Source of the DNA: Patiria pectinifera
Taxonomy: Eukaryota; Echinodermata; Asteroidea; Valvatida; Asterinidae
DNA length: 64,000 nucleotides
Direction: 5' to 3'
Assembly: GCA_029964075.1 (NCBI GenBank)
Contig: CM057149.1
Span: forward strand, 29,402,197 to 29,466,196
Shown here: positions 50,001 to 58,431 of the stretch, piece by piece
Layout: each line of letters opens with the position of its first letter
Position numbering within the stretch: position 1 is the stretch's first letter
Program-made: the position numbers and the translations under genes
Notes under the pieces: model-generated
Told to the model about the DNA's origin: nothing
The model's database searches: none
The model's input: only the letters and a program-made list of their open reading frames with translations

Positions 50001-53000
50001 GTGGCTCGCTTATGCATGACTGAACATAAACAATGCAGGGCACAGCCACGAACTTGACACAATGCATCCTGCAAAGTCAACCGACATTTTTTTTTGCCAT
50101 TCAGCTTCAATCCTTTAAAATCCGCCAACAACTGCTTGGAGGATTTTGGAGGATTTTGGAGGGTTAGGGTTAATGCATGGAGTCCTTATTGCCACTCACC
50201 TGAGATTTGTCCGGTAGTAGGTCCCAGTCCGAGAGGGGGAATACTACCAGTAGATCGTCCTGCTTCTGAACCAGAAAGTATGCCAGGCCTTTGCGCTGGT
50301 CTGCTATGGCATCGTAAGACTCCTGTAGAGACTGAATCTGGATCAATACAAAAAAAGAAGAGAATTGGCTTTATAACCAGTTCGCGTCGGAGGACGTGAT
50401 AACACGCACTGGTTATTTTTATACACAGACAAGATTGCCTCTAAACATAGTCCCGGGTGACCTCTAAACACGCTAATCCCTCGTGCCTTTTGTACACACA
50501 CTCAAAATCTGTGAATTCTGTGGAGGCGGACCGTGTGTTGATCTTGAATTGGCCTTTGTGCACAGCCTATTGTTGTACAATTTACGCTCCAGTGCACACC
50601 CCGGAGTATTTAAACATAAGAGGTTTTGGCAAGAAATATCATACACATACTGCTGAAATTACTCTTGCAAATCAGCATTTGTGGCGTTTGGCTGGAAAAT
50701 GTTGCCTTTTGCGAAAATCGAAATTTTCGACAAAAAATAATCCCGGCACAAGGTTGTTAATTACTCTTTTTTTTTATGTAGCCAAATGTAAATATGCAGT
50801 TGGCCTTATCATTTATCCATTGTTTTTGAGAATGTTTCCATTATTTCAGCTTGCACCAAATCATTCAATTTAAAATAAAATTGGGGGGGGGGGAGGGGTG
50901 GGGGGCTAGTCCTTACTCGCAGCACAAGCTGAAATGTAAGGACGCAGCTACAACGTGGTCGAACTGAAGGCATGTAAAGGCGTCTTTAGGCAGCCGCCTT
51001 GTGTCCCATGTCTTATAACAAGAAGCACAACCAGATCGAGAGCGTTACTTTTTGTGGAGCCAGGCAAACCGGAGAAACCAGAGAAAAACCCCTTGGTACA
51101 GGAGAGAAGCAACAAACAACCCTACTCACAGGTGACCCTAGCCAGGAATCGAACCCGGGCCACAGCGATGTGAGCCAAGCACTTTATGCACTGCGCCACC
51201 CATGCCAATATGTCGATACACTGACCTGTTCTTCACTGAAGCGCTGATTGAGACGCTGTGTCTTGGAGACGTTGATGCTATCCATGGAGCACAACGCAGG
51301 GAAGGCAAACCAGAAGACAAAGTGGTACTTCTTCAGATCCTGCAAAGGAAACCACAAATCGTTAACAAGGAACATCTTCTCTTTCACATTATTCTTATTT
51401 CCATTCTACAATACTCAAAGGACGTTGGCAAATACACTTTCTTCTGTTAAACTTTCATACCGTGTAGTGTAAGGATTTTGCTTATTAAGATTCCGCGACA
51501 ACTTTGTAAGGAACGTAGCCTCAACTAGTTTCAATTGACATTCTCTACACAAAATACCTTACACAATTGTGACACAGATGTCATTGTACATCTGTACGCC
51601 ATTTTGGATTTTTCTTCAATGGAAAATTAATATTTTTGAAATGGAAATTCACTGGCGCTAAAGTAAACTCATAGTTTTGTCAACCCTTTAAATGCAATTT
51701 CTTATTTTGTTTTTAAAACTGAATTTGTATTTCATGCTTGGTGTTCAATGGATGCACAATTGTAATGAAAACTTTCAAGTATTTGATATTTGAAAAAAGT
51801 AGATTTTTACAACTGTCTACATTAAATTTTCTATTGCAAAGATGAAAAGTGCTTGGGTTCTCACTGCACTAAAACCATGGTCTATCATCAGACTCAGACT
51901 TACTGCAAAAGTTAACAGCAAAAACCTGGACAACAGTGAAGGGTCCTTCAATGCTGCTCCAGATGTGATGTCTGTCCAAATCTAACGAAAGATGATGAAG
52001 AAAAAAAATCAAAAAACTAATAAGCGTCACCCAAAACAGCAAACAGAAGCTCTGACAATAGGCCTTATACATTGCAGGTATCTCAGCAGGAGATCTTTGT
52101 TATAATTTGAAGAGCATAATGTTCGAAACACTGAGTCCCTCCGGTTCTTTTCAGAACCACACATACTCACAAAAGAGATTTATTCACATGGTGCTACCGC
52201 AAACTTATCTTGTCTTAGTATCTTTCCACAATGCAAACCTTCAAATCTCATCTTATTTCAATTTAGTTACAATGAATGCACGAAAGGTGTACTCATGCCT
52301 ATCCAGGCGACACAAAACCACAGCTCATTGAAATGTTCAGATTGTGCGCTGACACTTTTTTGCAATTACAGTGAAATCTCAATAAGTCAAACTCTGATAA
52401 CTCAAAACAACTGGCAAAGTCAAACAAAGAATCCATTCCCTTCAATAGTAAAACAATGATATACAACCCTGCTTAACTCAAAACTCTGCTTAAGTCAAAT
52501 TTTGAACCTGTTCCCTTGAGAGTTTGACTTATCGAGATTTCACTGTAAACATGCATGCAACTGGGAATTTAGAAAAACAGAGGAAATTCAAAACCACACA
52601 AGACTTTGTACAGTGTATTTCAATTTCATGAGAAGTAAAAAACGAGGAAATCAGTGGATCCGAGAAAAAGTTGCATGCCCGTGTAAATAAAGTTTTTTAC
52701 ATGTACAGTAAGGAAAATGAAACATGTTAAGTCGCTGGCCCAGTGCTTTTTTCAAATTTTATCACAGCCCTTTTTTTAAATTGCAAAGTTTCTCCAGCAA
52801 TACAAAAATATTCACTTTTGAATAAAACATCAACCCAAAACAAACACCAAAATGGGTCCCATGTTTAGTTATCGGATCCGTTTTTTGGTTAGAAGAAAAT
52901 ATAAAAGTTGAAAATGTATTGAGAATAAAAAAATTGAATTAAAAACGAGGTAAAAAAAAAATGCCACAACAATTGATTTTTATTATACGAAAAGAGTGGG

Positions 53001-55085
53001 GTTAACAGGCAACACTTTTGAATCACAGTTGACTACATTTATTAGCCACGTTTTTTAAACAGCACTCACCAGGGCTGCAATTTTTTCCAGTTCTGCTTTC
53101 TTGTCACATGACTTGAAAGCATCCATGGTGTTGAAATTCAGCAACGTGCCGTGGGACGGAAAGCAATGCGGAGGACACTGGATGGGTCTGAGGACAATAC
53201 AGGAAATAAAGTAACAGACAATGACAAAATATTAAATATTGTAAATTTCCAGGAAAGTGATTATGGGCATGGCTTTGTGCCAAGAGTGACAGTTCAATTT
53301 CGTGGCAAAGCTGAGGCTATATCTGAAACCTTACATACAGCCGGAGCCACCAAAAAGTTGTTACTTGAAGATCTTATGAAAACTCCTGAGATTGTTTCAG
53401 CTTGAAAAGTGGAATTTAAGATGAAAGAGAAGACGTGTCAAGAAATTATGTACATTGATAGTCGCCTACAATCTAAATTAACTTAACTTGGCTTTAACAT
53501 TGTTGATATACCTTTCCAAATTTATATCACAACAAATACTTGAAACCCCGGTGTTTCTAGGTGCAAAACTGAATCATTCTCCACACACTGTGAGATGTTA
53601 TAGTGAGAATCACCTAGAACTTCTGAAAAGGACATTTAAGTAAGAGTGAGAAAGTAAAGGGGAGGAGACATGGGGGGGGGGACGGGGAAAGCTAAAGCTT
53701 GGAAGAAATCTCCAACTTACTCATCAAAGGAGTTGAAATCCAGGCTGGTCCTTGACGGAAGGCCATCAGGATCTCCTGCATTCACAAAGTTGTAAAACAG
53801 AGAAAGTTTTACGGTTTTGAAAATAAATTCTTCATACCTTAAAGGGAAGATACAACATTTGCAAATATCACAAAACGAAATGATCAAATTATCATGAAAT
53901 ATCTTACTGGACTGTTAGGGAATGACAGTCTAAAGCATTCTGTAAAATAGTGGCTCCTTGTGTGCTGACATTTTCAAGAAAACTGATATTTTTCCAACGC
54001 TGGTCGGCCGACCAGCGTTGGAGAAAACTGGCTATTTTTCAAAAACTGCTCCTTCTATTTCGTAATTAGTTATTCCGCATTTTCTTTGCAACTGATTACA
54101 CACCTGTGAAGGGGTACAAGTCTGCTAGACTGATTCTCTGACCTTACACTTCCCCAAAGTCTATAAATTGCTCAGTTTCATCTTTCCAGCATGTACAAGC
54201 CCAAAACGTGAAGAAAATCATTTTAACAATATTTGCTATAACATACTAATCCTCCAAATCCATTTATTTCCGAAAATTGCAACAAAAGCAAATGTTGTAC
54301 ATTCCCTTTTATGAAAACCTGGTCAAAATTGACAAATGACCAACTTATATATGTAATATGTAATAAAACCGACGTCAGACCTGGCGCGTAATTTCATGGA
54401 TATGATGCTTGCCAACTGTTACAGGAACTTTTGTGCTTACAGTTGGCGTATTTTACGAGTTAGCAAGGAATTCTGGCTTTTGCGCATGTGCACATCCAGT
54501 CATGGCCAGTCTCAATTCATACCTGGGACGAGTTACGGAAAAGTTGTGGACATTGTATCGGGTATAAGTTGCAGAATTCTGAGCAACTTCCCCGCAATCT
54601 TGCCACAAAGAAGTTATCAGTATTGGCGAGTCAAGCAGTTGCTAATGAAAATTTCCCTGGAACACGCCCGGGACAAATGCAGAGCTTCTTCTGGACAAGG
54701 TGACTGATTCTACCTGTAACTTGTCCGGAACTCGTCCCGGACACGAATTAAGACGGCCCTAACTGAAGATTCTGTGCTTACAGGATTAGCACAGAATTCT
54801 TGTGCTGAGGTTGTAAGCAGTAAGCAGTGACTGATCCTAAGCACAGAATTCCTGCTTAAGGGATGAAAGGGTATTAAAAGTTCACAACGGAAATTGCAAC
54901 TTTGAAAACGGCTTCAATTTACCATTGTAGTAATAGCCGTTGATTGGCTTGGGAGAGTCGTCCAACTTGTATTCTTCAAGCTTCTTCCTGGACAGCCGGT
55001 GCCAGAATCCAACATCGAGGGCGCTGTTCATGGGCGCAAACTGCAACTGTTTGGCTTGGCTGGCACTCTGTCCAGAGGTGGCCAT
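35025..55085 (-). CDS. ATG7: ATG7, E1-like autophagy activating enzyme, whole coding span (18 exons)
   Basis: ATG7 activates the ubiquitin-like proteins ATG12 and ATG8/LC3 with ATP, holds them as a thioester, and passes them to ATG10 and ATG3 in the cytosol. Eighteen coding exons join in one frame of 2142 nt, giving 713 aa (human ATG7 is 703). The N-terminal domain begins [19 protein letters not shown]. The adenylation domain has GSGTLG (358-363), Asp382, NPVRQ (390-394) and [10 protein letters not shown] (470-479). The catalytic cysteine is Cys577 in LDQQCTV. Zinc pairs are Cys555/Cys558 and Cys654/Cys657. The C-terminus ends [12 protein letters not shown], the acidic tail known to recruit ATG8. 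No frameshift, stop or missing key residue is seen, so the gene looks functional. It is convergent with VGLL4 and divergent from the brambleberry-like gene. Several introns hold MITEs and SINEs. Confidence 0.98.
35161..35408. mobile_element. MITE family C, copy in ATG7 upstream of last exon border
   Basis: Starts GGGCTCCGTGCGATGACG and ends GAGGGGTACTTGTGAATGGA. It shares GGCTCCGTGC ends and the CTCAACGGC/GTTGGGGG segment with 36731-36955. It lies in ATG7 intron 17. Confidence 0.45.
35652..35852 (-). CDS. ATG7: ATG7 coding exon 17, second zinc pair
   Basis: The 67 codons begin [20 protein letters not shown] then [20 protein letters not shown] and include [19 protein letters not shown]. Cys654 and Cys657 complete the zinc site. 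The frame would hit a stop six codons after the donor. The perfect gtaagt and the human C-terminal match show that splicing to a further exon is the right reading. Confidence 0.97.
36731..36955. mobile_element. MITE family C, second copy
   Basis: The ends GAGCTCCGTGCAC and GCGCACGGAGCCC are inverted. Next to the left end is GGTACCCCCTCAACG, present inverted in the 35161 copy and near 23896-23927. In ATG7 intron 16. Confidence 0.5.
38533..40084. mobile_element. CAGGGATGTGATT-ended DNA element (1552 bp)
   Basis: Left end CAGGGATGTGATT and right end AATCACATCCCTG are exact inverse copies. CACTAAC lies next to both ends (38523-38529 and 40085-40091), apart from three bases on the left, so it is a likely 7-8 bp target duplication. 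Inside, a segment with GGGGCCCGCTTAAGGGCCCC occurs twice (about 38610-38665 and 38887-38940). No transposase frame was found. Confidence 0.7.
40486..40570 (-). CDS. ATG7: ATG7 coding exon 16
   Basis: The exon encodes [20 protein letters not shown] then PLGLVPHQ, matching human [20 protein letters not shown] and LVPHQ. Phase 0 at the end, donor gtaatt. Confidence 0.95.
40695..40905 (-). repeat. Degenerate tRNA-derived SINE
   Basis: On the - strand GGGTTCAAATCTC is a B box near 40851-40863. CCTTGGGTTTTTCC and CCCACCTCTC then follow in the order of the SINE at 32657. In ATG7 intron 15. Confidence 0.5.
41221..41336 (-). CDS. ATG7: ATG7 coding exon 15, catalytic cysteine
   Basis: The exon begins [20 protein letters not shown] and ends SLLQHPK. 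Cys577 in LDQQCTV is the thioester cysteine (Cys572 in human). The exon ends with two bases of a glycine codon before gtaggt. Confidence 0.98.
42756..42989 (-). CDS. ATG7: ATG7 coding exon 14, first zinc pair
   Basis: The 78 codons begin [20 protein letters not shown] and end [16 protein letters not shown]. Cys555 and Cys558 of CYFC form half of the structural zinc site. The middle is a serine- and aspartate-rich loop (about residues 515-540) that differs from the shorter human loop. It accounts for part of the extra length. Confidence 0.97.
43629..43765 (-). CDS. ATG7: ATG7 coding exon 13
   Basis: The exon encodes [20 protein letters not shown] then [20 protein letters not shown] and [16 protein letters not shown] is a signature of ATG7. 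The acceptor is unusual because a MITE end lies 17 bp upstream of its AG. Confidence 0.98.
43784..44306. mobile_element. MITE family A, best-preserved copy (523 bp)
   Basis: The ends TTAAAGGGAATATACA and TGTATTTTCCCTTTAA are inverted, and GGTAT flanks both sides (43779-43783, 44307-44311). A perfect 28-bp palindrome, CCAACGCTGATCGG and its complement, lies at 44114-44141. It sits in ATG7 intron 12, directly beside exon 13. Confidence 0.75.
45186..45240 (-). CDS. ATG7: ATG7 coding exon 12
   Basis: This 55-nt exon encodes [18 protein letters not shown], matching human NMSIPMPGHPV. The acceptor is ttttttag. A second AG four bases further in would lose the frame. Confidence 0.95.
45600..45803. 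mobile_element. MITE family A, right-half fragment
   Basis: Carries CTGACAGCACACCAGGTGCC, TTTCACAGGATGCTTGAGAC and GCAAATGTTGTATGACCTTT, in the order of the 43784 copy. In ATG7 intron 11. Confidence 0.6.
45997..46155 (-). CDS. ATG7: ATG7 coding exon 11
   Basis: These 53 codons begin [20 protein letters not shown] and continue [16 protein letters not shown] and LKKIFPGM. They contain the conserved Asp382 and the arginine of NPVRQ, both part of the E1 adenylation site. Confidence 0.98.
46300..46512. mobile_element. MITE family A, right-half fragment
   Basis: Carries the hairpin CCAACGATGGTCAGTCGACC then ATCCTTGG, then ATGACAGCACACCAAGTGCC and GCAAATGTAGTATATACCCT. In ATG7 intron 10. Confidence 0.6.
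46639..46783 (-). CDS. ATG7: ATG7 coding exon 10, nucleotide-binding loop
   Basis: The exon encodes [20 protein letters not shown], then [20 protein letters not shown] and CNVARCLM. The GSGTLG loop (residues 358-363) binds ATP in all E1-type enzymes. Identity to human ATG7 is very high. Confidence 0.98.
47493..47583 (-). CDS. ATG7: ATG7 coding exon 9
   Basis: The exon encodes [20 protein letters not shown] then DLSASMDPT. It matches human [20 protein letters not shown], the linker between the N-terminal and adenylation domains. It ends CG before gtaaga, splitting an arginine codon. Confidence 0.97.
48085..48206 (-). CDS. ATG7: ATG7 coding exon 8
   Basis: The exon encodes [20 protein letters not shown], then a hydrophobic/acidic segment ([10 protein letters not shown]) and KELH. 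It matches the human VEVVCFRDRTMQGARD region at the end of the N-terminal domain. Confidence 0.94.
48870..48948 (+). repeat. SINE 3' tail fragment
   Basis: GCGCCTTGAGTACCTAATTG, then TTGGTAGATACGTGCGC and a TTA run. Inverse copy at 32978-33060. In ATG7 intron 7. Confidence 0.6.
49125..49213 (-). CDS. ATG7: ATG7 coding exon 7
   Basis: The exon encodes [20 protein letters not shown] then NFLALAAYH, matching human [20 protein letters not shown]. It ends with two bases of the tryptophan codon completed by the next exon. Confidence 0.97.
50096..50174. repeat. Short CCTCAATCC/GGATTTTGGAGG fold-back
   Basis: CTTCAATCCTTTAAAATCC is followed by GGAGGATTTTGGAGG and GGGTTAGGGTTAA, as in the 22348 element. 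It ends 25 bp from ATG7 exon 6. Confidence 0.5.
50200..50337 (-). CDS. ATG7: ATG7 coding exon 6
   Basis: The 46 codons begin [11 protein letters not shown] and run through [20 protein letters not shown] to LLPDKSQ. This corresponds to the human stretch from IEALECAYDNL to the PYFLIKYDENMVLVSLL segment. Acceptor and donor (gtgagt) are clean and the phase is 0 at both ends. Confidence 0.95.
51030..51208 (-). repeat. tRNA-derived SINE in ATG7 intron 5
   Basis: Read on the - strand: GGTGGCGCAGTGC (A box), GGTTCGATTCC (B box at 51145-51155), then GTACCAAGGGGTTTTTCTCT and GGTTTCTCCGGTTTGCCTGG. It has the same sense as ATG7 and begins about 18 bp after the exon 5 donor. Confidence 0.7.
51226..51339 (-). 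CDS. ATG7: ATG7 coding exon 5
   Basis: The 38 codons begin [20 protein letters not shown] and end QRFSEEQ, matching human DLKKYHFYYWFCYPALC and QRFSLKQ. The donor is gtcagt. A tRNA-derived SINE starts about 18 bp into the following intron. Confidence 0.97.
51904..51981 (-). CDS. ATG7: ATG7 coding exon 4
   Basis: These 26 codons read [20 protein letters not shown] and then LLLTFA, matching human [20 protein letters not shown] and LLLTFA. A second AG inside the first codons (after ggacag) would break the frame, so the upstream AG (tttcgttag) is the true acceptor. Confidence 0.96.
52605..52700. repeat. Dispersed repeat shared with 56895-57000
   Basis: TTTGTACAGTGTATTTCAAT, then AAGTAAAAAACGAGGAAATC and AAAAGTTGCATGCC are shared with the later copy, with a few substitutions. 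Class unknown. Confidence 0.55.
53070..53187 (-). CDS. ATG7: ATG7 coding exon 3
   Basis: The exon encodes a stretch with [18 protein letters not shown] and [13 protein letters not shown], matching the GTLYNTNTLESFKTADKK region of human ATG7. It ends in phase 0 before gtgagt. Confidence 0.96.
53721..53775 (-). CDS. ATG7: ATG7 coding exon 2
   Basis: This 55-nt exon encodes [17 protein letters not shown], aligned to the human DSAGLPARLTLEFSAFD. The acceptor is tgcag and the donor gtaagt. It completes the glycine codon begun in exon 1. Confidence 0.96.
53839..54311. mobile_element. MITE family A, long copy in ATG7 intron 1
   Basis: Ends TTAAAGGGAAGATACAACAT and ATGTTGTACATTCCCTTTTA. A perfect 28-bp palindrome, CCAACGCTGGTCGG and its complement, lies at 53994-54021. 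No clear target duplication. Confidence 0.7.
54923..55085 (-). CDS. ATG7: ATG7 coding exon 1
   Basis: The exon encodes 54 residues plus one base: [13 protein letters not shown], then [19 protein letters not shown] and NGYYYN, matching the ATG7 N-terminal domain. The start is in good context (AAAATGG). A likely acceptor (tatttctatacag) lies 12 bases upstream of the ATG, so the transcript probably has a separate untranslated first exon. The donor is gtaaat. Confidence 0.97.
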
Positions 55086-55718
55086 TTTGGATTTTGTCTG
55101 TATAGAAATAAATGCATGCTAATTTAAAAAATAACACCACACAGTAAATGGCAAAATTACCCGTTGTATTATATATTGCATACTTTGTGTTGTATTATAT
55201 TGCATATTTTTTTTCAAGAACACAAAAATGACATAGGTCTGAAAGCCATATTATATTAAGCCAAATAACTATAATATTCCCACATGACTGTGCCCACCTA
55301 GTCCGAAAATTTGGGACTCTCAATACTGTGCATGATGAGAGTCCAATAGGTCAAAAATCTGTTCATCGAGCTCATGAATAAATACATCGTACACTCAAAT
55401 TATTATATATTTAGATTTAGAGAGTTATGAGAGCAATGGAATTGGGGACATGAAGAGATATATGGCAATCATAGTTCTGGCCTGGACTTGGGGCTTCCAA
55501 TTTTGAGCGTTTTGGATGCAACTGGGTCTGAAAGAGGTACAATTTAACCATGTTGTGGAGGGATCCTTTTTCAAAATGGCTACTTTTCCAGTTTTGGAAA
55601 CATCGTTTGTAAGTTTGGGTGAGTATTTCTCCAAAAAGACAATGGCCAACCCATCAAAAATTGAAAAGAAAATGAAAGATGACATGTTGATTGTGCATTG
55701 CAGCTGAACACAAGCTAG

Positions 55719-55812
55719 CCCCACTAGTGTGGCCGTCGGTATGCTGCGCTGAACCTCTAGAGGTTCAGCGCAAGAGGTTCAGCGCAGCATACCGACGGCC
55801 ACACTAGTGGGG
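55719..55812. repeat. 94-bp near-perfect hairpin inside the element's left end
   Basis: CCCCACTAGTGTGGCCGTCG and the next 20 bases are repeated exactly inverted after a 14-base spacer, ending CACTAGTGGGG. It interrupts the terminal repeat, so it was probably inserted later. Confidence 0.85.
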
Positions 55813-57417
55813 ATGTCGAGCGCAATCTGAGTCCCACGCGCAAGTTTAAACCTGCGCGCGCAAGTTTAAACTTGCGCGAGTGACTCTCGAAGCACGCAAA
55901 CTACACTGCGCCATTTTAATTTGCGCGCGCACGTTACAACTTGCGCAAAGGCGATCGCAATTTAAGACCCGTGCGCAAGTTTAAACTTGCGTGCGCAAAG
56001 TAAAGTGTACGTACATGTACAGTGTTAGCAAATGGCAATCGCGGGCTTACGAAATTGTGACGGCGTTGTTATCTAGTTTGCATGGCCTTTTGTTTTTTCC
56101 ACCACGAACTTTCCATGACTGAGGGAGTTGAATTATGGACTAGGGTTTAACTATTAAGTATCTTGCACTCTCCCGAGTATTTGAGTGGGGGGTGGGGATC
56201 TTAGTTCCATGGTTTCACTATCCTATTGTTTTTGTATGTACCGGTAGTGTTGATCAATATGATTTTTTTTCAACATTCTTTTAAAAATACAAAACCTTTA
56301 TTCAGTCTCAGATAATCCCTCAGAAAATGAAGGGATGTTGCTTTGTATAAGGGTGCGTGTTATTTCTGTGCGGCAACCAAGATGGACCTTATATGTTTTA
56401 ATTTGCAACTGGGTGTAATTAACATTAACTTTTTTTTTTATAAAAAAAGACATTGAGTGCTCTACAAGTAAATGTTTGACCTTAGCTATACAGAATGTCC
56501 ATGTTTAAATAAAACCCTGCCACATGATTTGCGATAATGTACACCCGAAATTTCTGTTTTCCTTTTCTTATTTCAATTTTAGTTATCATTGAAATAAAGT
56601 TCACTCTTTTTGCCCGGCTTTGTGGATTTCTTGAGGATTTTGTAATTAATAATAACAATCATAATAATTGTTTTAATAAATATTTAAGAACGCTCTTCGT
56701 AGTAAACTTAATCACAGCGCTTACAGTATTATTATTACCCCTGATCATTGGGCCAATTAAACATTCCAAATAAGAGCTCAAGTCAATTCCAAAAACAACA
56801 CAAAACTAACAGAGAAAGTAAAAAAGGTATAAAACATGAAACCTCACTGAATTCATGCAATGCTCTCATTATTTTAATGCCAAGACTTTGCTTTGTACAG
56901 TGTTTTTCTATTTTCAATGGCACACATGGGAAGTAAAAAAAGAGGAAATCAGCTGATCTGAGGAAAAGTTGCATGCCTGGTTAATGTTTACATTTCTGTT
57001 TAATGCATGTCTAGTCTCCATTATTAAAAATAATTCAAAATATATATAAAAGTATATTAAATAGAAGTATATTAAATAAAAGGATTTTTAAAATTCAGTT
57101 CAAGTCTGGCCATAGTTTTATTCTTCACAGACATGACAGAGTTCTTCATTATGTCACATATTGTAGATTCCAAGGTCTGCATCGTCATCAGTAGGAACGA
57201 CAATCAAAACATCTCCATTTACAGCAACAGCTGTAGGCCCCAACTTCTGGAACTCCAGCTACATTTTGGTGCCTGTTATGCTTCAGGAACATTCAATCGG
57301 TTGATGTGAAGCCAAAAATTGGAATATTTTTGTTTAGTTTGCCTCTCAGTGATTCAGAAGTCGAAGGCAAAGCCGGCCGAAGCCGAAGACGAAGCAAAGA
57401 TTTCGAAAACCCCCTTA

Positions 57418-57576
57418 GTTTAAACTTGCGCGCGCAATTTGAAGCAAGTAAATGCCTGCACGCGCAAGTTTAAACTTGCGCGCGCAATTTGAAGCAAGTA
57501 AATTCCTGCACGCGCAGGTTTAAACTTGCGTGCGCGCAAGTTTAAACCTGCGCGCGCAGGTTTAAACTTGCGCGTG
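57418..57576. repeat. 50-bp tandem units with GTTTAAAC palindromes
   Basis: GTTTAAACTTGCGCGCGCAA then TTTGAAGCAAGTAAATGCCT repeats about twice and decays into pure palindrome copies. This forms the right subterminal region of the 55715 element. Confidence 0.75.
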
Positions 57577-58324
57577 GGACTCAGATTGCGCTCGACAGGG
57601 CTAAACACAAGCATGACAAGTGAGTGTGAGAGCTGAGAAAATCTGAGTATTTTTAAAAGAATATTGAAGTATGGGGATTTATCACTGCTGTCTATGGGAC
57701 TAAGTATGGGAAGTTTTATACTCCGCCGGGTGCACCCTTCATAGTATGCATAAACTTAACGCTAGGATCATCCTAGCTACCTTCATAGTGCATGTTTTCT
57801 GCACTCAACTTCAACTTGGCCTTTTGAGGCTTGGGTCCCAGTCTAGTCCTCCACCACCTATTCCCACCACAGATAACAACAAGTCGAGCAATTTAAACAA
57901 GCATAGCATTCTTGACTTCACTTAACCACACCGAATGAACACACTTCCATCGATATAATACCTACTGTGCTGGATAGTTAAGACAAGCTGGTGTTCAAAC
58001 CCGAATTGTCAGCAGTGGGATGGGCGACGACGGTCATGTGCCTCATCATCCAGTTTCACCTGTTTCGTTTCCGTGATTTGCGAAGGGCGCCCTCACGAGT
58101 TGAATTCTAAAATTAAACCTGCAGCGCAGCGGTTCCGCAATTTCGTTTGGGAAAGCGCCACTTATGAATTGATGAAACGCCGCGTTTGTGAAGATTGCAT
58201 GATTGGTGAGTTAAACTCAAAGAGATTCTTTTTTGTTCTCATTTATTTTTAAAAGGAAAAAATTTAGCATCCTGTTCCATGAATTTGAAATTATCATTGG
58301 AAAAAATGTTGCCATCTTTCCGAT

Positions 58325-58431
58325 CCAACTCGGACCCAAACCAAGTCGGACCCAAGCCAACTCGGACCCATGCCAACTCGGACCTACTACCAACTCGGAC
58401 CCACGTCAACTCGGACCCACTACCAACTCGG
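58325..58431. repeat. AACTCGGACCCAC minisatellite, left array
   Basis: About six units of 15-18 bp (CCAACTCGGACCCACTA). It continues in the same orientation at 59511-59616 and is inverted at 60810-60990. Confidence 0.9.

Larger units (their letters stand above)
55715..57603. mobile_element. hAT-like element built of GCGCAAGTTTAAACTTGCGC palindromes (1889 bp)
   Basis: An exact 8-bp duplication AACACAAG lies at 55707-55714 and 57604-57611. The right end reads, inverted, TAGCCCTGTCGAGCGCAATC. The left end has the same sequence, interrupted after CTAGCCC by a 94-bp hairpin (55719-55812). Both ends continue into alternating GCGCGC and AAGTTTAAACTT palindromes. The AT-rich middle carries a dispersed repeat (56895-57000). 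No transposase frame. Confidence 0.8.

Noticed and set aside
51904..51978. ATG7 exon 4 starting at the inner AG (after ggacag)
   Set aside because: It would lose the IWTD residues and break the phase with exon 3.
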